Assembly: GCA_030604505.1 (NCBI GenBank)
Contig: JAUVVT010000110.1
Span: 1 to 6,411 of the forward strand
DNA: 6,411 nt
Source of the DNA: a bacterium
GTDB lineage: Bacteria; SM23-31; JAUVVT01
Direction of reading: 5' to 3'
The notes below the pieces were generated by a model. That model made no database searches, was not told the DNA's origin, and saw only the letters and a program-made list of their open reading frames with translations. The translations under genes and the position numbers were made by a program. This document shows positions 1 through 6,354 of the stretch, in pieces (the stretch's first letter is position 1; every line of letters begins with the position of its first letter).

Positions 1-770
1 GTCAAAATCAACTTCCACATATGAGAAAAATGGTAGTGCCCAAGTTCATGGGCAAAAACCGACTTCACCTCATCAACGGTAAAATTGTCTATTAGATTGT
101 CTCCTAAAATAACCCTTTTTGTCTTGCCCAGTCCGGTAAATCCTGCATTCGCCTTTTTGGTATTCTTGCTGATATTAAAAGAATAAACACCTGTTATCTT
201 AAGATCTATCTTCTCACACATCTCCGTCAATACTTTTTTCATCTCACCTTCTTCTATGGGAATAAACTTATAAAATAAAGGGAAGATTACTAATGGAGCA
301 ATATTCGATAAAACAACCGTAAATATAAAAAGTATCGCACCCACTGCTATCCACCAGAAATCACCTAAATTCCTTAAAAAATAATATAATAAAATCAAAA
401 GCGGAAGGAATAACACAATTGAAACTAATAATGTTTTCAAAGATTCCCATGCCCAGCCGAAAAAAGTCTGGTTCGAAAGAGAATATCTATGCTCAAGTAT
501 ATATTCACCGTAAAAATTCAAGGGTGCAAATATTATTATTTCTATTAATCCCAAAATCAAAATAAATAAAAGAAATTGAAGATAAGGATTATTGTTGGCC
601 GAGACAACATAGTCTCTTAATTTTACCGATAAACCGGAAAAAATTAATACCAAGATTAAGGCAAGAATAAGACCAAGTTCAATTAATGATAAAATTATTT
701 TTTTTCGGTTATATTCCTTCGCTTTATCGGATTCTTTCTCTTTTCCCTCAATATTCTCTATCTTATCCAT
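1..770 (-). CDS. Ste24-type (CAAX prenyl protease 1-like) M48 zinc metalloprotease, N-terminal part
   Basis: This reading frame starts at the ATG at 770-768 and runs off the window's left edge without a stop, giving 256 complete codons. Four hydrophobic segments lie near residues 25-46, 66-87, 113-133 and 139-165. An EHRYSLSNQ stretch (93-101) and the run from N208 to L226 (NAGFTGLGKTKRVILGDNL) are typical of Ste24/CAAX protease 1. The gluzincin motif HELGH is at 241-245, so H241 and H245 should bind zinc and E242 should be the catalytic base. The third zinc ligand lies beyond the edge. HExxH this far from the N-terminus fits Ste24 (usually about 410-420 aa) rather than HtpX, where it occurs much earlier. 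The protein should sit in the cytoplasmic membrane. Bacterial members are presumed to act in membrane protein quality control, since bacteria generally lack CAAX prenylation; this is inference. An in-frame stop lies upstream with no other ATG between. No good Shine-Dalgarno is visible. A TATAAT at 826-821 (minus strand) is a weak promoter candidate without a convincing -35. Confidence 0.9.
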   Translation of the reverse strand, partial: MDKIENIEGKEKESDKAKEYNRKKIILSLIELGLILALILVLIFSGLSVKLRDYVVSANNNPYLQFLLFILILGLIEIIIFAPLNFYGEYILEHRYSLSNQTFFGWAWESLKTLLVSIVLFLPLLILLYYFLRNLGDFWWIAVGAILFIFTVVLSNIAPLVIFPLFYKFIPIEEGEMKKVLTEMCEKIDLKITGVYSFNISKNTKKANAGFTGLGKTKRVILGDNLIDNFTVDEVKSVFAHELGHYHFSHMWKLIL

Positions 771-893
771 TATTTTAACCCAGATATTACATATTTAATC
801 AATAAGACTTTGGCAAATTTATTATATGTAGCTTTAGTTGTTTCATAATGAAAAGTAAAATATTTAATTATACTCTTAAAATACAAAAAAGTT

Positions 894-1721
894 TTAATTA
901 AAAAGTAAATATTTTATAAAAAGATAGCAAACAGGAGATACCAAAAATAACGAATCAAACCTGTCTAAAACACCCCCGTGTCCAGGAATTAAAGTTGAGG
1001 CATCTTTAACTTTAGCCTTTCTCTTAACAGCCGATTCCACAAGGTCGCCTAACTGACCGAAAATGCCCACTATTACTCCTATACCGACAGCCCCCCAAAT
1101 GCTTAAAAAACCAACATATATAAACTTTGCTGCAACAGATGTTATTACTGCTCCTAAAAATCCGCCGACTGCTCCTTCCAGTGTCTTTTTAGGGCTGATT
1201 GACGTAAAAAACCCGTGTTTACCAAACCTTTTACCGATAAAATATGCAAAAGTATCGAGCAGCCACGTTGAAATCAAAATAACAGAAATTATCTTGCCCC
1301 CGGCAAGAGGTTCTAAATCTAAACTATCTACGTATGAAGATATTATAAATAGAGTCGGCAAAAAAACAGATAAATATAAGATACCGAAGAATGTCCATGA
1401 TATTTCATTAAATATATTTTCCGATTTTTTTATTAGTGGCAGCGGAAGAATTGAAAACAAAAAGAATAAAAATATCAATAATAAATATTTACCGCCTAAA
1501 AAAAACATATCTGCAAAAATCAACATTCCGAAAAAATACCCGTAAACCGGATGAGCACGAATATTCATATGCGACAGCAGATAAAAAAACTCTTTTAATG
1601 AAAGTATAAGTATAAGAAAAATTATAACAAAAAACACTTTTTCCCAATAGATTGCAGAGAAAAATATCAGGGGTCCAAATATCGCCCCTACTGATATCCT
1701 GTAGATAAGATTTTTCTCCAT
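894..1721 (-). CDS. cdsA: Phosphatidate cytidylyltransferase (CDP-diacylglycerol synthase)
   Basis: CdsA condenses CTP with phosphatidic acid to CDP-diacylglycerol, the precursor of phosphatidylglycerol, phosphatidylserine/ethanolamine and cardiolipin, in the cytoplasmic membrane. The 275-aa product is the usual length. It carries the full family signature at residues 230-256: S230, K233-R234, K239-D240, then PGHGG at 246-250 and DRFD at 253-256. Upstream blocks also fit: WLLDTFAYFIGKRFGK (153-168), SPKKTLEGAVGG (176-187) and GQLGDLVES (222-230), with metal- and substrate-binding acidic residues. About eight or nine membrane segments can be drawn. The ATG start at 1721 is preceded by AAGG (1737-1734), 12 nt away, which is slightly long but usable. 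The usual CdsA neighbours (uppS, dxr, rseP, frr) are absent. It follows the symporter gene by 106 nt and precedes the Ste24-type protease gene by 123 nt, so it may be transcribed separately. All residues of the signature that I can check are intact. Confidence 0.96.
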   Translation of the reverse strand: MEKNLIYRISVGAIFGPLIFFSAIYWEKVFFVIIFLILILSLKEFFYLLSHMNIRAHPVYGYFFGMLIFADMFFLGGKYLLLIFLFFLFSILPLPLIKKSENIFNEISWTFFGILYLSVFLPTLFIISSYVDSLDLEPLAGGKIISVILISTWLLDTFAYFIGKRFGKHGFFTSISPKKTLEGAVGGFLGAVITSVAAKFIYVGFLSIWGAVGIGVIVGIFGQLGDLVESAVKRKAKVKDASTLIPGHGGVLDRFDSLFLVSPVCYLFIKYLLFN

Positions 1722-1780
1722 AAAAATTTTTTACCTTATTTTGTTATTTTTTCTAATACAGCTATGTAAATTTTTGAAAT

Positions 1781-1815
1781 ATTCATCATTCCCTTCACAA
1801 TAACGAAGGATGAAT
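1781..1815. repeat. Small REP-like imperfect palindrome between symporter gene and cdsA
   Basis: ATTCAT (1781-1786) pairs with ATGAAT (1810-1815), and CCTTC (1792-1796) pairs with GAAGG (1805-1809) around an 8-nt loop, leaving a 5-nt bulge on the left arm. It begins 13 nt past the symporter stop codon. No U-run follows on the minus strand, so it is not a convincing intrinsic terminator, though it could protect the 3' end of the upstream transcript. The ATTCCC and GAAGG pieces resemble decayed dispersed palindromes that end in GAATGAC. Confidence 0.4.
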
Positions 1816-1827
1816 ACAATACGGCAT

Positions 1828-3450
1828 CTACCTAAAAACAATAAAAAGGCTTGTTGATACAGTTATCATCACAATCCACCAGAACATCAGGTTTCTCCCC
1901 CCCTGATTGAGCGCACGCTCCGAGTCCGGGAGGCGTGCCCACTTCCTGTTCCATATCAAATCAGGGTCATACGATTTTTTAACATCCCGAGGTATTAAAA
2001 ACGTTAAGATTATCAAAATCACCAGACAAACTGCCCAGTTAACGGCGGCACGGTTGAGGAGCGGTTTCAAATGTTCGATTCCTGTTCCTCCCCAGGTTTC
2101 TCCTATTATTTTTAGTGCTATTCCTGCAATAATCCCGAAAATCAGGGTAAGGGTTGCAGCATGTCCATGTGCCTTGCGCCATAAAAAAGCTGCTAAAAAT
2201 ATTACAGCAATCGGTGGTGCAAAGAAGGCAGCCATATCCTGAATATATATAAAAATTCCGCCTTCCCACCATAAAAGTACCGGGGCAAATATAGTACCAA
2301 TAACTATTATTATGAAAGTAGAAATACGACCTATCTTTACCAGTTCTTCATCTAATGCTTCTTTATGTATGATTCTCTTGTGTATATCTATAGACCAGAT
2401 TGTTGATGCCGAATTCAGCACACTCGAAACCGTGCTCATAATAGCCGCAATCAAGACTGCTAACATTATTCCTCTGCCCAGAGGCGGGAGAAGTTCATTT
2501 ATCATTTTTACATATACAGCATCCTCAGCTATGCCCGGACCGAACCTTGCAAATGCAACAAGTCCCGGGAAAACAATAATAAAAGGGAGAAAGACCTTAA
2601 TAAATGCACATCCGACTACTCCCATTTTTGCATCCCACTCGCTCTTTGCTCCGAGGCATCGCTGAATATAAAATTGGTTTGTTCCAACATACCACATTGA
2701 AAGGGTCAACCAAAAAGTAGCAACGCCTGTCCATGGAGAGACAGGATGATTTGCAGGCAGTATAAGACTGAACCGGTTGGAATCGGCATCGAGATTTGTT
2801 TTGATGGCTTCTGTTATGCCGCCTACGTCGTATGAGCCGAGTAATACCAATAAAACACCCCCTGCAAGCAGGATAACCACCTGCAATACAGTTGTCCAAA
2901 CCACAGAAAGAAGTCCGCCGTAAATACAGTAAGCTGCCGTTACACCGGATATGATGAGAATAGACAGCATAAATCCACAGTTAAATGTTTCAACCTGCTG
3001 AACGAGAATCATTTCATAGAGAATTCTGCCTCCTGCATACAATGCCGGAGCAAGAACAACAAATACCATATGCAAAAGGGTTAACGCTGCAAATACGGAG
3101 CGTGTTGAGGGGGAGTAGCGCTGTTCAAGAAATTCTGGAATTGTGAAAAGTTTCTTTCTGTAAAAATACGGCAGAAACACCCACATAAGAACAGAGTATG
3201 GAATGAAATTTCCCCACTCAAAAGTCGCAGGAGCAAGACCGAATGCATAAGCAGTCCCAACCATGCCAATAAAATGTTCTGTTCCGATATTAGAACCGGT
3301 CATTGACATCGATATTGCATACCACGGCAGTGTCCTTCCCGCAAGAAAATAGTCATCCGCTTTTTCCTTTTTGCCTCTTGCAACCCAGAAACCCAATCCA
3401 AGTGTAATAAGCAAATAAAGACAAGTAACAGTTAATATAGTGATATTCAT
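1828..3450 (-). CDS. Sodium:solute symporter, SSS family, SGLT-like (probable sugar uptake)
   Basis: The 540-aa protein can be drawn with about 14 membrane helices, as expected for the SSS family, which takes up sugars, myo-inositol, amino acids, pantothenate and the like with sodium. FLAGRTLPWYAISMSMTGSN (35-54) leads into the broken first core helix. E58-H59 and E78 (in FEWGN) occupy the places of sugar-contacting residues; the His matches human SGLT1, where vSGLT has Gln. YVGTNQFYIQRCLGAKS (254-270) and K285 (in FIKVFLPF) also match the sugar-binding part of SGLTs. The sodium-site helix AIMSTVSSVLNSASTIWSID (336-355) keeps S342-S343. One oddity is WTTVLQ (185-190), where SGLTs normally have WTDVLQ; T187 replaces the Asp thought to guide sodium release. 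The ATG start is 25 nt after the stop of the UroD-like gene, so the two are probably cotranscribed. Ribosome-binding sequence is weak (TTAAAG). Family confidence is high; a sugar or polyol substrate is inference. Confidence 0.93.
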   Translation of the reverse strand: MNITILTVTCLYLLITLGLGFWVARGKKEKADDYFLAGRTLPWYAISMSMTGSNIGTEHFIGMVGTAYAFGLAPATFEWGNFIPYSVLMWVFLPYFYRKKLFTIPEFLEQRYSPSTRSVFAALTLLHMVFVVLAPALYAGGRILYEMILVQQVETFNCGFMLSILIISGVTAAYCIYGGLLSVVWTTVLQVVILLAGGVLLVLLGSYDVGGITEAIKTNLDADSNRFSLILPANHPVSPWTGVATFWLTLSMWYVGTNQFYIQRCLGAKSEWDAKMGVVGCAFIKVFLPFIIVFPGLVAFARFGPGIAEDAVYVKMINELLPPLGRGIMLAVLIAAIMSTVSSVLNSASTIWSIDIHKRIIHKEALDEELVKIGRISTFIIIVIGTIFAPVLLWWEGGIFIYIQDMAAFFAPPIAVIFLAAFLWRKAHGHAATLTLIFGIIAGIALKIIGETWGGTGIEHLKPLLNRAAVNWAVCLVILIILTFLIPRDVKKSYDPDLIWNRKWARLPDSERALNQGGRNLMFWWIVMITVSTSLFIVFR

Positions 3451-3475
3451 ATACTTTAATCAACGAAAATTTACA

Positions 3476-4747
3476 CTATTTAAGACCATTAAATTCCTTA
3501 ACCGCATCAATCACAGCTATCATATTTTCGACCGGTGTCTTTGCCTGCACATTATGAATGGCATTAAAAACAAACCCACCGTCTTTAGAACATATTTTAC
3601 ATCTCTCAAGAACCTGTTTGCGCACTTCATCCGGGGTGCCGAATGGCAGAACTTTTTGTGTGTCTATTCCTCCTCCCCAAAAGGTTATTTTCTCCCCATA
3701 TTCTTTTTTCAGATGCTCCGGGTCCATACCAGCAGCTGAACACTGCACCGGATTAACAATATCAAAACCACTCTCGATAAAAGCATTCATAAAGGTTTCT
3801 ACGGCTCCGCAAGAATGTTTAAATGTTTTCCAATTCGTATTTTTGTGAATCCAACTATTTATCTGTTTATAATAAGGCATATATAAACTTCTGAATGTTT
3901 CTTCAGAACAAAATGTTGAAATCTGTGTGCCGAAATCGGTCCCGCAGACAAAAACCACATCAACCGCATCCCCCACAACAGCGTAAATTTTCTCAAGGTT
4001 TGCAAGGGCAATTTCACATTGTTTTGAAAATACCTTATGAATATAATCCTGTCGGGTGTGCGTTGATATATACCATTCTTCAACATCCCGAATACCCTTG
4101 GGATATTTCATAAACGGACCGGGTACAAGAGCAATATCACCAAAAGCAGTTCCTCCGAAGGTAGCTATAATTCCCCTTTTATTTGATGAAACCTTTTTGA
4201 TTTCCCCGGCAAAGTAAGACAAAACCTCATCTTTTACAGGTCCAAACTCTTCAAGATTGTCTTCCGGATTTAATTTGTCTTCGTCAATTGGCTTCTGGCG
4301 AATTATTGTATCTGCAAAATACCCTCCTTTCGGTATTTTACCGCTTGGCGGCGCTGAAGTATCTCCCTTAGGATATATAAGAGTGTCTCCATTTTCATCG
4401 ACAGTTGTTTTAAAATGTTCCGAAACCAGAACCTCCAACCCGTCGTCCATTCTCCATTGTTTCCAGTTTTCATTGACGAATCCAAACATTGTTTCATAAG
4501 CATATATGCCGTCAATGTCGATCCCTATGGCTTCTTTCAGGTCATCTTCTATCAATCCAAGCATCTGATAAGGTTCCCAAACCTTTACAAGCCGTTTTTC
4601 CAGACCATAATACTCTCTCAAAGCGGCAACACAGCTTACATGCATTCCTGATGTCGGTGTTCCGCCAAAGTCAACCGGTACACAGTCCGGTTCTTTATGG
4701 CTTAATGCGGCTAATACCCTTTCCTTACCTGTCATATTAGAGTCCAT
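3476..4747 (-). CDS. UroD/MtaA-superfamily protein (uroporphyrinogen decarboxylase-like, probable methyltransferase-type enzyme)
   Basis: This soluble 423-aa protein belongs to the TIM-barrel superfamily of uroporphyrinogen decarboxylase (UroD) and the cobalamin-dependent methyltransferases MtaA/MtbA/CmuA. It opens with MTGKERVLAALSHKEPDCVPVDFGG (5-29), the usual start of such proteins. VFVCGTDFGTQ (265-275) is the conserved CGxD segment near mid-barrel. HSCG (311-314) is the HxC half of the MtaA zinc site, and WGGGIDTQKVLPFGTPDEV (357-375) is followed by NAIHNVQAKTPVENM (395-409). It is about 70 residues longer than haem-pathway UroD, and the HxC motif argues against haem synthesis. Where MtaA-type proteins have a zinc Cys (PGCG), this one has A396-I397-H398, so His398 may be the third ligand or match the late UroD His. 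No corrinoid protein is encoded nearby. It starts 23 nt after the UbiA stop and ends 25 nt before the symporter, fitting one operon and a role in using the imported solute. M5 is a possible alternative start; neither start has a clear Shine-Dalgarno. Substrate unknown. Confidence 0.85.
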   Translation of the reverse strand: MDSNMTGKERVLAALSHKEPDCVPVDFGGTPTSGMHVSCVAALREYYGLEKRLVKVWEPYQMLGLIEDDLKEAIGIDIDGIYAYETMFGFVNENWKQWRMDDGLEVLVSEHFKTTVDENGDTLIYPKGDTSAPPSGKIPKGGYFADTIIRQKPIDEDKLNPEDNLEEFGPVKDEVLSYFAGEIKKVSSNKRGIIATFGGTAFGDIALVPGPFMKYPKGIRDVEEWYISTHTRQDYIHKVFSKQCEIALANLEKIYAVVGDAVDVVFVCGTDFGTQISTFCSEETFRSLYMPYYKQINSWIHKNTNWKTFKHSCGAVETFMNAFIESGFDIVNPVQCSAAGMDPEHLKKEYGEKITFWGGGIDTQKVLPFGTPDEVRKQVLERCKICSKDGGFVFNAIHNVQAKTPVENMIAVIDAVKEFNGLK

Positions 4748-4770
4748 TTTTAATAAGAAAGTTTTCGTGC

Positions 4771-5610
4771 TTACTTTAGGTATAATGCAAGTAGTCCGAT
4801 TAACATATCTCCTTTTAAAATATTATTAATCCTGTGTAGATTTTGTTTTTTGGAATTTTTAAATATAGAATAAATAGTGAAAGATAGGACAAAATCAACA
4901 CCGAAAAGCACAATTAACAGATAAATAATGCTGTATCCCATAAACAAGAATGGATAAAAAGTCAGAATAGAAAGAAAACCAAAAACAACAGCCGTCAGGT
5001 ATACGGATTTTTTTATACCAAATTTAACAGGAAACGTGCAGATTTCTGCTTTTGTGTCTCCTTCAATATCTTCAGTGTCCTTTATTATTTCTCTGCCGAA
5101 GTGGAATAAAAAAGCAAATCCTGCCGGAATATATGCAGCTTTTATATTACCTACTGCCTCGCCTCCATATATAAATGCAAGTCCGGTTAAAAAACTGATG
5201 ATAATGTTACCGGCAAGTATGGTTTTTTTCAAACGAGCATTATACAAAAACAGCAATATAACTGCCGTTCCGGCAATAAATATTCCCCGCAGACCGATAA
5301 TGAAACTGAGCGAAAAACCGGTCAATGAAATCAAAACACCCCATACAAGTGCCTCTGGTTTTAAAATAATACCTGCCGGAATAGGGCGGGCCGGTTTGTT
5401 TATTCTATCTGATTCGACGTCAAAGTAATCATTTAACATATTGCCGCCGCTGCAAATAATACCCGCCGATAAACAGGCAAAAAATAACCGTTCCGACGGA
5501 TATATCGCGCCGCTGACCGATGCCCCAATAAAAACTGCTATAAAGGTAATCAAAACATTGGGAGGTCTTGTAAGTAGAATTATGCCGTAAAATTTTTTAA
5601 AAATGCTCAT
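4771..5610 (-). CDS. UbiA-family prenyltransferase, digeranylgeranylglyceryl phosphate synthase-like
   Basis: UbiA enzymes transfer a polyprenyl chain from its diphosphate to an acceptor within the membrane, using two Asp-rich motifs and magnesium. From the ATG at 5610 the product is 279 aa with about nine membrane helices. TRPPNV is at 14-19. The first motif, NDYFDVESDRINKPARPIP (60-78), has D61, D64 and D68 as metal ligands. The second, REIIKDTEDIEGD (173-185), has D178, D181 and D185. The second motif, with YNARLKK (123-129) and TFPVKFG (192-198), resembles archaeal digeranylgeranylglyceryl phosphate synthases and their FCB-group bacterial homologues more than UbiA, MenA or CyoE. The frame stays open to a TTG at 5655, adding 15 residues, but I prefer the ATG because an extended -10 box at 5670-5662 would start transcription near 5655, leaving the TTG without a leader. 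Neither start has a good Shine-Dalgarno. It is the first gene of a likely three-gene operon. Family certain; acceptor lipid or quinone not determinable here. Confidence 0.88.
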   Translation of the reverse strand: MSIFKKFYGIILLTRPPNVLITFIAVFIGASVSGAIYPSERLFFACLSAGIICSGGNMLNDYFDVESDRINKPARPIPAGIILKPEALVWGVLISLTGFSLSFIIGLRGIFIAGTAVILLFLYNARLKKTILAGNIIISFLTGLAFIYGGEAVGNIKAAYIPAGFAFLFHFGREIIKDTEDIEGDTKAEICTFPVKFGIKKSVYLTAVVFGFLSILTFYPFLFMGYSIIYLLIVLFGVDFVLSFTIYSIFKNSKKQNLHRINNILKGDMLIGLLALYLK

Positions 5611-5661
5611 AGATATAAAATCAATCAGAAAAGTGTTCAAAAGAAATGCAATCAAAAAAAT

Positions 5662-5670
5662 ATTATAACA
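5662..5670 (-). promoter_or_regulatory. Extended -10 promoter element of the UbiA/UroD-like/symporter operon
   Basis: On the minus strand the bases read TGTTATAAT, an exact match to the extended -10 consensus TGnTATAAT. A good -35 is lacking: TTTAAT sits 17 nt upstream, which is typical of extended -10 promoters. Transcription would begin near 5655, about 45 nt before the preferred ATG at 5610. The surroundings are extremely AT-rich, so chance TATAAT matches are common; the TG dinucleotide and correct position raise the odds. Confidence 0.5.
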
Positions 5671-5803
5671 AATTTAAAAAAATAATTAAAAATATCAATA
5701 AAATAATAAGAAATATTGATTAAAAGGTTTTTATCCTAAATATTTCATAAATTAATCATATTAAAATATTTTCTATTATTTTTTCTTAAGAGGGCATTTT
5801 TTG

Positions 5804-5874
5804 TGATAATATTCTATCATTTTTTGATAAAAATGTATCAAAAATTATCATTTTAGCACATTTTTATCATTTTA
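5804..5874. repeat. Helically phased TATCA/TGATA box array with 12-bp inverted and 11-bp direct repeats
   Basis: The pentamer TATCA or its complement TGATA begins at 5804, 5815, 5825, 5836, 5846 and 5865, with a one-mismatch copy (TAGCA) at 5854. The first four steps are 11, 10, 11 and 10 nt, one DNA helical turn each. TGATAAAAATGT (5825-5836) and ACATTTTTATCA (5858-5869) form a perfect 12-bp inverted repeat. TTATCATTTTA occurs at 5845-5855 and again at 5864-5874. TATCA-TTTTT-TGATA (5815-5829) is itself a perfect palindrome. T- and A-tracts alternate at about 10 nt, so the DNA should be intrinsically bent. The array lies about 130-200 nt upstream of the UbiA operon promoter. It may be a protein-binding array or curved upstream element; no binding protein can be named. 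Confidence 0.45.
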
Positions 5875-6066
5875 CGAAATGTTCATTATTTATTGTATTT
5901 TAAGTATTTATTATTATTTTTTCGGTTCATTTTTTATCAAAAATCGAGGTTTTTTTTTAAAGTCAATATAAAATAAAGCAATAAATCATTGCAATATCAA
6001 TGGTTTATACAATAAAATATCCATAAAATTGTTCCCATTTAACAGTAGTGCTATTAAGATGAACAC

Positions 6067-6106
6067 GAGATTGCCACGCTCACTTCAGTCGCTCGCAATG
6101 ACACAG
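6067..6106. repeat. REP-like dispersed palindrome (GAGATTGC...GCAATGACA type)
   Basis: The stretch begins GAGATTGCCACGCTC and ends GTCGCTCGCAATGACACAG. ATTGC (6070-6074) pairs with GCAAT (6095-6099), and the part between contains the short partly inverted elements GCTCAC and GTCGCTC. Sequences of this form, reading TCATTGCGAGCG...GTGGCAATCTC on the other strand, are a widespread kind of dispersed intergenic repeat in many bacterial genomes. It stands out from the AT-rich surroundings by its higher GC. No T-run follows, so a terminator role is unlikely. Confidence 0.6.
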
Positions 6107-6230
6107 CGGTAATTTTTGTGCAACACTAATTTGATTTTAGTAATATCATATTTATTTTAAATTTATAATCTCTACTGCAATTTTGGATTAATTATAAATG
6201 AATAATATCACACATAAATATTAAGATACT

Positions 6231-6260
6231 GGATTCCTCCCGAATTCTCGGGAGGAATGA
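6231..6260. repeat. REP-like perfect hairpin (GGATTCCTCCCGA...GGAATGAC type)
   Basis: ATTCCTCCCGA (6233-6243) and TCGGGAGGAAT (6248-6258) are exact reverse complements around a 4-nt loop ATTC, flanked by TGG and GACA. The CTGGATTCC...GGAATGACA frame is the form of common dispersed bacterial palindromes. It is a different family from the palindrome about 130 nt to its left. There is no T-tract on either side, so it is not a standard intrinsic terminator. Confidence 0.65.
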
Positions 6261-6303
6261 CAAATGTAGTTATTATTATAAATAACTTTATTTAAATATA
6301 ATA

Positions 6304-6354
6304 AAAATTATTCGTAATGTCAAGCATTATTTTAGTATTATTACGAATATTTTT
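6304..6354. repeat. A/T-rich inverted repeat with about 15-bp arms
   Basis: AAAATTATTCGTAAT (6304-6318) is complementary to ATTACGAATATTTT (6340-6354) except at one position; the core ATTCGTAAT/ATTACGAAT is perfect. The loop is 21 nt. On the + strand the right arm ends in TTTTT (6350-6354). It could be a weak terminator, the end of a small mobile element or a dyad operator; the sequence does not decide. Confidence 0.45.

Noticed and set aside
1063..1545. 160-codon open frame on the + strand
   Set aside because: It lies wholly opposite cdsA, has the composition expected of its antisense, and cdsA has its full signature intact.
3476..4747. True haem-pathway uroporphyrinogen decarboxylase (hemE), with the UbiA protein as haem O synthase
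   Set aside because: The protein is too long, carries the HxC motif and sits with a symporter, and the UbiA motifs do not resemble CyoE/CtaB. No other haem gene is present.
5804..5874. CRISPR-like array
   Set aside because: The repeated units are 5-12 bp and spaced by one helical turn, far too short for repeats and spacers.
5929..5958. Hairpin ATTTTT-TATC-AAAAAT followed by a T-run, as an intrinsic terminator on the + strand
   Set aside because: The stem is only A-T pairs, nine nucleotides separate it in part from the T-run, and no + strand gene precedes it.
5700..6000. Chromosomal replication origin
   Set aside because: The region is very AT-rich and has repeats, but I find no DnaA boxes of the TTATNCACA form and no dnaA, dnaN, gyrB or parAB nearby.
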